Assembly: GCA_025617745.1 (NCBI GenBank)
Contig: CM046871.1
Location: 32,061,579 to 32,125,578, forward strand
Direction of reading: 5' to 3'
DNA from: Heliocidaris erythrogramma
Taxonomy: Eukaryota > Echinodermata > Echinoidea > Camarodonta > Echinometridae
DNA length: 64,000 nt
The notes under the pieces are model-generated. The model saw only the letters and a list, made by a program, of their open reading frames with translations. It had not been told where the DNA came from and did not search any database. The translations under genes were made by a program, and so were the position numbers. Below are positions 1-11,100 of this stretch, piece by piece (position 1 is the first letter of the stretch; each line of letters starts with the position of its first letter).

Positions 1-37
1 CATTGAAATTGTTTGTGCGTTTTTGTCTTATCTACAG

Positions 38-119
38 GTGCCTGTTACGAAAACCTTTGCGAATATTTGTCTAGGAGTGTTACTGGAGGCAAATTGTGAT
101 TTTATTTAACATTACAAAG
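38..119 (+). other. Possible 5' noncoding exon of Helentron copy 1
   Basis: A pyrimidine-rich stretch ending in tctacag precedes base 38, and AAAG|GTAAGA, a near-consensus donor, follows base 119. The same acceptor-like and donor-like pair recurs in copy 2 (35802-35878). A plausible reading is a 5' UTR exon spliced to a site close to the ATG at 2165, for example ttacaag at about 2152, with the minisatellite and purine-rich leader as intron. This is inference; there is no transcript evidence. Confidence 0.35.
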
Positions 120-154
120 GTAAGAAGCAGTAAGCTTCTGGTAATAGGATATAT

Positions 155-520
155 AAACCACTGAGGAAGCTCGTGGAAAAAATACTTAGCAGCCACTGAG
201 GAAGCTCGTGGGAAAAACACTTAACAACCACTGAGGAAGCTCGTGGAAAAAACACTTAACCACTGAGGAAGCTCGTGGAAGAAACATTTAACAACCACTG
301 AGGAAGTTCGTGGTAATAGTATTTAACAACCACTGAGGAAGCTTGTGGAAAAAAACACTTAACAGCCACTGAGGAAGCTCGTGGAAAAAACACTTAACAG
401 CCACTGAGGAACCTCGTGACAAAGCTTGTGATGATAAGTGGAAATAACATTTAACAATTACTGACAAGACTTGTGATTATATTATTTAACGACCACTGAA
501 GAGGTTCGTGGTAATAGCAT
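155..520 (+). repeat. Minisatellite, ~35-bp unit, about 10 copies
   Basis: The core cactgaggaagctcgtgg recurs about every 35 bp, joined by a short A-rich spacer ending in acttaac or atttaac. The last units (from about 405) are diverged. The unit contains a small ccac...gtgg self-complementary core. Copy 2 carries about 16 units at the same place, so the array has expanded or contracted since the duplication. Confidence 0.93.
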
Positions 521-2164
521 TAAGAGAGTAAGAAAGAAAGAGTTTTAAAAGTTTGATTGATATAAGAGATAAGAGTTGGAAGGAAAATCCACAAATAAAA
601 CACTGACTGCTAGTAGAGGGGAGAATTAGAAGCAAAATACAAAGAAAAGATTTGAGTCAGGATATACAGAATTGTAGAAATATAAGTGAGCTAGACTCAT
701 TGCAAAGAGTAAAAAGAAGTGAATTTTAGTGATCGGAAAGAGTAAGAAAAAGCGACCTTAATTGATTGCAAAGAGTGTAGGAAAGAAATTTGGATCACAA
801 TATACAACGTTCTAGAAATAGAAGTGAACGTGAGTGTTAAGGAAATTTGGGTCAGGATATAAAGAGTTGTGGAAATACAAGTGAGTTTGATTGATAACAG
901 AGAGGAGAAAGGAGGATTTGATTAGAGAAGAGTAAGAAAGAAATTTAGGTTCGGATATACAAAGTTCTTGAAATAAAATTGTGCTTGTGTGATTACAAAA
1001 AAGGAAGAAGAAAATTTGGGTCAGGAAATACAAAGTTTTAGAAAAACAGTGAGCTTCTTTACACTTAAAGGTTTTGAGAAAAACCACACTTTGAGAACTT
1101 CATCTAGAACTTCATCAGAACTCCATTGAATGTACTTACCTAAACTGAAAGCACTTGCCTAAACTGAAAGAATTCTTGAAACTGTTGAAACGCTTGAAAC
1201 GCATGAAAAACATTGTTTAAGAACAGTTTGTTTGTTTTCTTTATACAGCTGATTTGATTGAGTATCTCAATATATGTGATTTTATGAAAGAGGGAACAAG
1301 CTTAGTACATTTAGAGTTGTAGGAATACAAGTGAGCGTGATTGATTACAAAGAGAGAAATAACTTTGGTTGAGGATATTGGAAATTTGTAAACAAGTGAT
1401 TAGGGTGAGTAATTGGAAGAAGGAGGATATTTGGGTGTTTATGTACAGAGATTTGAAAAAGAGAAGTGAGCTTGATAAATTGCAGAAAGAGTAAGCAAAA
1501 TTGAAGTAAGAGAACAACATTGAGAAATAGAAGTGAGTTTGAATAGTTGGAAAGAGAGTAGGAAAGACACTTGGGTCAGAATCCATTTATAACTAATCTA
1601 GAAAATACAGCTAAATTCCATTTATAAAGAAGAGAGTAAGAAAGAAATTTTTGGAGGAAATACAGGGTTTTTACAAAATCAAGTAAGTTTGATTACAAGA
1701 TAACCAAGTAATAATTTTCGGTCCAGAAATATAAGTCTACTTTATTGACAAAGACAGATCAAAAGGAAATTGGGTCAGGATATAAAGTGAGCTTGTTTGC
1801 AGAGAGAGTAAGAAAGAAATTAGCAATTTTGGTACATATAAGCCTACAGTACATTTAGGCTATTATAAAGCTACTCATAATTTTGATAAAGAGCGCCATC
1901 TTGAGACAAAAGCATTATAGTTCCTTACACAGTACAAGTGTATATAAATCTAGGCTATTGAAATACCATAGAGTTTAATATTAGTAAGGATTGTTTTATA
2001 ATTGACAACAGTAATTTTATTTAAGCAATAGACTTTTGGAGTAAGGAATATATACACAACATTATATATCAACATTAGAAATCTGTTAAGAGAAACTCTA
2101 ACTTGTTTACCTGTAATTATTAACTGGAATCGTTGCAAGTTTTGTATTACAAGCAAAATTTACC
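521..2164 (+). repeat. Purine-rich leader of diverged 75-90-bp repeats
   Basis: Between the minisatellite and the ATG there is no gene. Recurring words are gtgagcttgattgattg, aaagagagtaagaaagaaa, tttgggtcaggatatac and gttgtagaaatacaag, which return in the same order many times with drift. This indicates an old tandem array. Copy 2 has the same array at 36491-38155 with some units missing. A pyrimidine tract followed by tatacag near 1230-1248 looks like a 3' splice site but is not preserved in copy 2. It could be an intron, a promoter region, or the subterminal repeats of the transposon. Confidence 0.7.
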
Positions 2165-5100
2165 ATGATGGATATAATTGAATTTAAGGAAGTACTTGAT
2201 GAAATCTTAGATATACTGACTAGTTGTGCATTGGTGACCAACCCAGAGCTTAATGAATGTTGTGTCTGTAGCAATGAAATCAAAGAAATTGAAAGTGATG
2301 CAACATGTGAGTGTTGTAGTAAGCATTTTCATGTGACATGTATGGGATTCCCTTGTGAAGACAAACTTACTGACCAGAGATTGATTTGGATTTGCTCATG
2401 CTGTGGTAGTAGCAACATTGGTCATCGAATCTTTGACAAAGTATGTATTCCATGTCATTATAACAGATACGAGCCTCTCAGGATACCTGATGATGATGAT
2501 GATAATCAACAGTATGTGGAACCGATCAAACAGACAACAAGAAAAATTTGGAGATCAAAGAAGAGGTATGTTAACAAAGGACAAAAGGGCACTAAGTGTG
2601 CAGCAAGAGAAAGTAAATACGATATGAGAACTAGTGAAAGTAGCAGGTGTGAGCATGATTATTTGAAAGATCAGAATGTACCCACTGGATCACTCGACAA
2701 TAACTGGGTCAAGGTGAAATGCAAGAGAACAAACTTGATGGACAAAAGAAGAGAAGGAATATCACATTCAAGTTCAAAAGAAGAGTACAAACCAGACAAA
2801 AAACACACAAGATCAATCAATGGTGTATTTTTGGAACCGGGTGTTACATACATTGGCAAAGCAATGAAGACATTCCATGAAAACCGTAAAAGGAAAGAAA
2901 GAAACCCAAAGAAACATGTACATGTATATAAGGAAAAGAAGGATGTGAACTGTGAAAGAACAGAAGATACCAGTTTGCAGACTTATACCGAAACTCTCCT
3001 GAATGTATACGCATACAGTGTGCAGTCCCCGCATGCAATGAAGTTGTACAATGAAACATGTGGGCGGATTGAAAGAATGCAGACTCGATGTTGGGCCGAT
3101 GTTGCTAATAATTTATCTTCTTTATCAAGAACAGAGTCGAGTGTTGATACTGATGCAGATGCTTGGAATCTTTTTGAACAGATGCAGGATCTACGAACAT
3201 TCAGAGTACATGCTGGTGGTAAGAAAAGACAACGTCAAGGAAGGAACAAGAAGGGACAGTTTGAAAAGAAGGACAAAGGTAATGATGAAAAGAATTGTTT
3301 TGATGTGTCCAAGAAGTGCAAGAATGAAGACAAAAAGGAATCAATCAACAAGAAGTTGAATGATGAGGATCCTGTTTCTAATCTGAAGAATTCTGATAAA
3401 TTGATTAGGTTAGATAAAGAAAATGGAATAGGCTTAGGCTTAGACTTGACCGATTCGAATAACAAACATGTTCCTAAGACATTTCCGGTTAAAAGTGATC
3501 AAGTAGATTCAAGTGCATGTCCAGTGGAGGAAAAGTCAGAACAGCATATTTGCAACATGGAAAGCAAGAATGATACAGATAGAGTTATGCAAGCTGAACC
3601 AGAGATAAATCTTGAAGAAACTGAGGATAGTGGCAGTGACATTGATATACAAGTCAAACGTATCTGTGGAAAAAACTATGTAGAATCTGATACAGACACA
3701 AGTCTTGAATGTGATTTATTTCTTCCCATCAATTTGGCTGAAAGCGAGAAGTCAAGTCAGTGTATGAGTACAAATGATCCAGAGGATGTCATGTGTCATA
3801 TTGAAAGCACTCCAGAAATGATACTGAATGAAGATAGCAGCAATACACCGTTTGATAAAGAAAAACAACATGATCACTTTCTATCAACTAATTCCTTGCA
3901 GTCTCTTTCAAAAGCAAAAAGCAAAGATGAAATTACTAGAGAAGCAAAAGTCAAAGATGAAATTACTAAAGAAGCAAAAGTAGATACTATGTTCACATGT
4001 TCGGATGAATCAGGAGAGGAAATAGAATTTGTATCAAATCTTGGAATGTGTGATCGACCAGACCAGTCTTTCAAATTTTCACCTGTTGAAGTAAATGAAA
4101 AACACAACATCTGTAAGAAATTAAACATTCGCTATACAGGTAGAAGTTGTGATGCAAAGTTAAACAGAGATGGGTTCATCGGAGTTCCTTCACGTATTGA
4201 AAAAATAATTGGAGATGGGAACTGTTTCTTTCGTGCAATTTCATATGTCATTTCTGGAACTGAATCTTACCATAAACTTTTAAGGAAGGCTACCGTTGAA
4301 CATTTGTTACAAACGAATGATATGTTTAGAAATACATTGAGAAGAGAGTTCACAACAGTCAGAGAATATGTTATGGAAAGAAGAATAATTGAAGATGGAA
4401 CTTGGGCTACAGATACCGAAATAAGTGCATTGGCAAATTTGATTGGTAGTGATATTTATTCATACAATGATCAAGTACCCTGTTGGCAGTTGTACTCTGC
4501 AAAGAAGCCTGGAAGAATAAATGTTAAAACATCTGACAGTGGAATATACATACAGTACACAGGAAATGTTCATTTTAACGTTGTGGAATCAGTTAGCACT
4601 ACCATTGTGGATACATCAGAACAGTCAAGAATAACAGATGACAAAAGTGTAGCAGTCAACGCCCAAATAAAACTAATTTGTCAAGGAACATTTAATCAAG
4701 GCCATAGAAAATTTGGTTATTCAGCAGGAAAGCAGTGTGTTGCTAATTCATTATCTGCTCTGTTGTATAGCAAAGTGAAAAATGCTAAAGATTGGAACTG
4801 TAAAGATTTAGACAGGATTCTTATTAATGGTGATGAATTGTATCGTTACATCAGGCAATATGTTTCACATGAAGAGGAATATTTATTAATTTCTGATTTA
4901 CTTGAACACCTAGAGACATATGATGAATTATTTGAGATAAAGTACCATGAATCAGTACCTGGATTATTGGAAGGAGATGGAACAACACTGGAAGAATCTC
5001 TGTCAATGCCATTAAAGCAAGCTCTTCAGCAAGAAATTCATAGTACTGCCAATGCATGTTTTGTAACATTTGGTGGAAATACTTTTGTCATCATATCTGG

Positions 5101-8100
5101 TTATGATTCTTTCTTCATATTTGATTCACATTCTAGGAACAGTGGAGGATTAGTTATTGACAATGGCTACAGTGTGCTTCTCAGAACTCCAAGTTGGCAA
5201 GGTGTCTACAAACACTGTATGAGGCTGGCAAGAACAATGGGATGTTCACAACACACTCAATATGAAGTAACAAGTGTATGTGCGAAAGCATTTTCAGGTA
5301 AAGATGAAACAGTGAAAGGCCATCCACAGTTAGATTACAATTCCTTGAGGCCATCACCATTGGATACTAACAACCAACAAAATTTCCCAATTTCTGAATG
5401 TTCCATGAATTACGAAAGCTGTGATGTAGCTGAGAATTTGAATGATTGCATATTCTCCAAAGAAGAAATCACTGAAAATAGTTCATTCAAATTTAGTCAA
5501 AACTCAAATGAAACAATGAATTTGAATTTACAGGATCACATTCAGCAACAGAAATCGCAAAGTATGTCAGCAGATTTCATGAAATTGAATGAAGACATAC
5601 ATGACAGATGTCTCTCAGAAGGAAATGGTTCTACCGAAACAGTAAATGTCAATGAGCAAATAGATTCAAAAAACTGTAATACATGCCAAAATGAGTCTAA
5701 GAAATTGAATCCAATGAACAACATGCAAAATTTCAATATTTCAGGTAGAAAACGTAAACTGAATGAGTTCGAAAACGATTCTAAAGTTGATGGTGACATA
5801 TGCAGAGAAGTTCATAAAACTAAATTGGCAAAAGTCAGTGAGAATGATTTTTCTACAGTCCATGACCGTAATGATAGCAGTGATCTTAATGATCATTTAA
5901 TGGTAAATGGAGAGGGTCATTCTAAATTTTTGTTTGATGAAAGAAAAGAGAAAGAATGTTTGGAAAGAATGGACATTGGAGATATTTCTAAAGAAAGAAA
6001 TCATAATGGAATTAAGGATGTTAAAACTACTTGCAGTTTTAAGAAGAAGCGAAGAACTAGGAAAAGTTATAAACGGCAGAATGATATTAAAAAAAAACAA
6101 CTAAGAAAAAGGCGAGCTCTGAAAAATACAACAGATAATGATGAGAAAGGGAAAAAATATGAAAATTGCAAAGAGAGTGCCAGAGAGAGGGAAAAAAGAA
6201 ACTTAAATGTGAACCGAAAATATCATACTGATCTCAAATACAGGCAAAGAATGCTCAATTCCTTAAATGAAAAATATCGATTAAATAAAGAATTTAGACA
6301 AAATTTAATAGGGGTGAGGAGGAAAAGATATCAGACAGATGAACTGTTTAAAGAATCAAAGAAGACTAGTATGAGAAATGTGATGAAAAATAAGTACAGA
6401 GATGCACACTTTAAAGAATCACAGAAGAATACTATGAGAAATGTGATGAAAAATAAGTACAGGGATGCAGAGTTTAGGGAATCAAAAAAGACTACTATGA
6501 GAAATGTAATGAAAAATAAGTACAGGGATGCAGAGTTTAAAGAATCACAGAAGACTACTATGAGAATGAAATATCAAAAAGATGTATATTTCAAAGAATC
6601 ACAGAAGACTACTATGAGAATGAAATATCAAAAAGATGTATATTTCAAAGAATCGCAGAAGACTACTATGAGAAATGTAATGAAAAATAAGTACAGAAAT
6701 GTGCAGTTTAAAGAATCAAAGAAGACTTCTATGAGAATGAAATATCAGAATGATGATTCTTTTAAACAAACAAAATTGCTAAGGTTAAAACATAAGTACC
6801 AACATAAAGATAGTTACAGGAATCAAATAAAGAAACACAACCGTAAAAAAAGAATAGTTAAAACATTGAAAATGTCACAGTTTGATAATGTTTTGCAAGA
6901 TTTTAGGTTGGTTATTTGCCATGGCCCAGAATATGTGTGTTGTGTTTGCCTTAAACTTCTCTTTGAAAACCAGGTAATAAAATGCATAAAAAGCAACTAT
7001 AAGATCCAGACATGTATATGTGAAAAGTATTTGCATGCTTGCGATTCAGAATGTCGATCAGAATGTCAAATAGATCAATCAGTGAGATCATGTTTGTGGA
7101 TATGCTACACTTGTCACAGAAAGCTGAAATCTGGAAAGGTCCCTGCGGAAGCACATACTAATAATTTGCAGCTACATGATATTCCAGAAGAACTTGCCTG
7201 TTTAAATTCTTTAGAACAACATTTGATTGCACTTAACATTCCATTTATGAAATTGATGGCATTACCCAAAGGTGGTCAAAATGGAGTACATGGTCCAGTT
7301 GTATGTGTTCCGTCAGATACAGCTAAAACAGTACATATATTGCCGAGACCTGAAACAGATGATCAGTTGATTCGTGTCAAATTGAAAAGGAAGTTATGTT
7401 ATAAAAGTGACTATGAGTACAAATTTGTAGATAAATCTAAGTTGCTGAATGCTTTACAGTATTTGAAAATTAATAATAGGTATTATTTTGATATTTCAAT
7501 TAATAATCAGTGGGAAAATGCAATGGAAAGGAACAAAGAAGATAATGAAAGTGAAGAGGATGTGCCAACATGTAGTAAAGCTCATTTGAAGAAACATTGG
7601 GAAAAGATTGATAAATTGTTGGATGAATATGTTTTAGGAAGTGAAAATGTAGATGAAATCACACAAAGAAACACGGAAACACTCAAAAGCCAACCAGATG
7701 ATAATGATGAAGAACGTTTAAATGGGATGCACTTGGATTCATGCTTACAGCCAGCCGATATTGGACAGGAAATTTTAGATCAGTATTTTGAAGATATAAT
7801 ATGTTGTGCACCATGTGAAGGAAAAAGCCCTGTATCAGTATTGCAGAGTGAAAGCAATGAGGCAAAATGTTTTCCAGTATTATTTCCTCAAGGTCAGGCA
7901 ACGTTTCATGATATACGAAATGAAAAAATAACGTTAGGACGTTATTTGCACAATCGACTGATGCACGTTGATAACAGATTTGCACAGAATACAGATTATA
8001 TCTTTTATGCGCAGTATATTTATGAAGTTCAACAAGTTATGTCACAAGTTTCTATTGCTTTAAGACAAAGTAAGGACAAAAAAGATGACCATTCATTGAT

Positions 8101-11100
8101 AAGTGCCAAGGATTTGAAAAATGCTGAGAAGGTTCAGAACATTTTAAAGGCAGACAAGGGATATAAGTTTCTGAAGCAGATTCGTGGAACACCTCCTTAT
8201 TGGCAGAAGACGCAAAAAGATGTATTGGCAATGGTAAGACAACTTGGGAAACCAACATGGTTTGCATCATTTTCATGCGCAGATATGAGATGGCCAGAAT
8301 TACTCCATACTTTGCTGAGACAGAGAGGAGATACCAGGAAACCAAATGAATTAGGTTGGGCAGATAAATGTGATCTTATTAAGTCAAATCCAGTAACGGT
8401 TGCTAGAATGTTTGATAGGAGATTTCATACTTTTCTTAACAAAGTTATTCTATCCCCAGCTGCACCAATAGGAACTTGTGTTGATTATTGTTATCGAATT
8501 GAATTTCAGTCCAGAGGATCGAGCCATGTACACATGTTATTGTGGGTAGAACAAGCTCCGCAATTAGGAAAAGATAAAGATGATGATGTAGCACATTTCA
8601 TAGATAAGTATGTTTCTTGTGAAAAACCTGATGAGGAAGAAGATCCAGAACTGTATGAAATGGTGAAATCCGTACAACAACATAGTAAGAAACATTCAAA
8701 ATCTTGCAAGAAAAAAGGCACTACTTGTAGATTCAATTTCCCAAGACCACCTTCAGAGAGAACCTTTATTATTAAACCTGCTGATAACAGTGAACTAAAA
8801 TGTAAAAAAAATAAGACCAATCCCAAATTGAAAAATGAGAATGAGGCTGAAGTTTCTGAAAAATCTAAAAGGAAAGAAAAGGCAAAGGAAGTATTAAATT
8901 CTGTAAAGGATGCACTATCTGATGGGAATGAATATAATAGTGTAGAGCAACTTTTTGAGAAACTGGGCATAACACAAAATCAGTTTGAAAATGCACATAA
9001 TGAGAATGCTTCACAGGAAAGTGTAATCATCAAAAGAAAGCCACAGGATGTATGGGTGAATCAATACAATCCGGATTTGCTTCGGGCCTGGAACGCAAAT
9101 ATGGATCTGCAATATGTTACAAACGCATATGCATGTGTAGTTTATATTGTTTCCTATATGTCGAAGGCTGAACGTGAAATGGGAATGCTATTGAATCATA
9201 CATTATCAGAAATGAAAGAAGGAAATACAGATGCAAAGGAAAGCATGAAAAAAATTGGTCAAGCTTACTTGCAAAATCGTGAAGTGTCCGCTCAAGAAAG
9301 TGTGTATCGTGTCTGTAGTCTTAGATTAAAAGAGAGCTCGCGAAAAGTAGAATTTATACCTGTTGGACCTGATCCTGTTAGAATGAGTTTGCCATTAAGT
9401 GTCATTAAGAACAGATCAGAATGTGATCATGATGATGATCAGAATATATGGATGCCCAGCAAACTGGACAGATACAAAGCTAGACCAAGAAATAAAAAAT
9501 TTGCTGATTTGTGTCTTGCAATGTTTTGTTCTCAATATCGAATTTTAACCAAATCACAAGTGAAAAATACACGTAATGAAAATGTCTTTGAATTGGATGA
9601 CAACTTGGGATATATACAGAAACGTACACGTGGAAAAGATGCAGTTGTACGATATCCTCGATTCTCTCCTGTTGTTTCACCTGAAAACTATTATTTGAGC
9701 ATTTTGCAACTATTTTTACCACATTATGCAGATGACCAGTTAAAGCCTCCAACATTTCAAACATACCGAGAGTTCTATGAAACAGGCTTTGTGACAATAC
9801 ATGGTTCTGAATTGGAGAAAGTAAGCTCAATTGTTTGTACAAATCGACAAAAATTTGAAGTAAATGCTGATTCAATTGATCAAGCTGAAGCATATTTAGA
9901 AGAATTTGGTGTACAGGAAGATGCCTGGAGTCTTTTATGCCCTGAAAGTGAACTTGAACGCCATGAGCATCCAAAACAACAAGTAGATATGGAAGATTGT
10001 GATGAAAATACTGATTTTCCTGATCTGAAAGATTCTTCTAAAAAACAGGATTACGGCGTAGAATTGCGATCATCCAAAATCTCTATACATGATAGACATT
10101 CTATGATGAGAGGTTTGAATGAAAAACAAAGGTCTGTTTTTTACAAAGTACGACAATGGTGTTTAGATAAAGTGAATGGAAAATTGGTTGAGCCTTTTCA
10201 TGTATTCATCACTGGTGGTGCAGGAACAGGAAAAAGTCATTTAATTAAGTGCATTTACTATGAAGCAACACGTATACTAGCTCGAATGTTAGAGCATCCA
10301 GATGATGTCTCAATTTTAAAAGTGGCTCCAACAGGAGTAGCAGCATACAATATCGATGGCCATACTATTCACCATACTTTCTCAATTCCAATTAAAGTGC
10401 AATTGCCCTACAAGCCATTAAGTGAAGAGAAAATTAATGCCCTTCGCAGCAAATTAAATCAGTTGCAAATTTTGATTATAGACGAGATATCAATGGTAGA
10501 TCAAAAGTTGATTTGTTATATCCATAGTCGTCTTCGACAAATAAAGCAATCACGTGATGAAACTCCTTTTGCTGGTATTGCTGTTATTGCAGTTGGAGAT
10601 ATGTACCAGTTACCTCCAGTCTTTGGAAAACCCCTGTATAAAGATACACTTGAAGGTGCATTATGGAATGATAATTTCAAGAAAATTGAATTGGAAGAAA
10701 TTATGAGGCAGAAAGATGATACAGAGTTTGCCTGTCTCTTAAACAGACTACGCCTTAAAGAACAGCCTGATAAACTCTGTGATGAAGATCTAGCAATACT
10801 GAAATCGCGTGAAACGGGTGAAGAATTTGAAGATGATCTTCATATCTATTCATGTAATAAAGATGTAGATGCTTGGAATAAAGCAATATTGCATAAAAAA
10901 TGTGAAGGTGTAATATGTATAAAAGCAGAAGACATTGGACAAGATGCCAGTAAAGGAAATGTAGTCCGTGAAAAACCGTGTACACGCTATAGAAGCCAAT
11001 TGCCTAATTATCTCTGGATTGCAGTGAAAGCGAGAGTAATGTTGCTGAAGAATCTTGATGTTAGCAAAGGTCTGATTAACGGTTCTTTTGGAAATGTAAC

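Noticed and set aside
155-520. CRISPR-like array
   Set aside because: The spacing is regular, but the spacers are themselves near-identical, the host is eukaryotic and no cas gene is present. It is a minisatellite.
8506-8970. Antisense ORFs inside both Helentron genes (also 10850-11266, 44383-44847, 46727-47143)
   Set aside because: Shadows of the main reading frame; they show no independent codon character.
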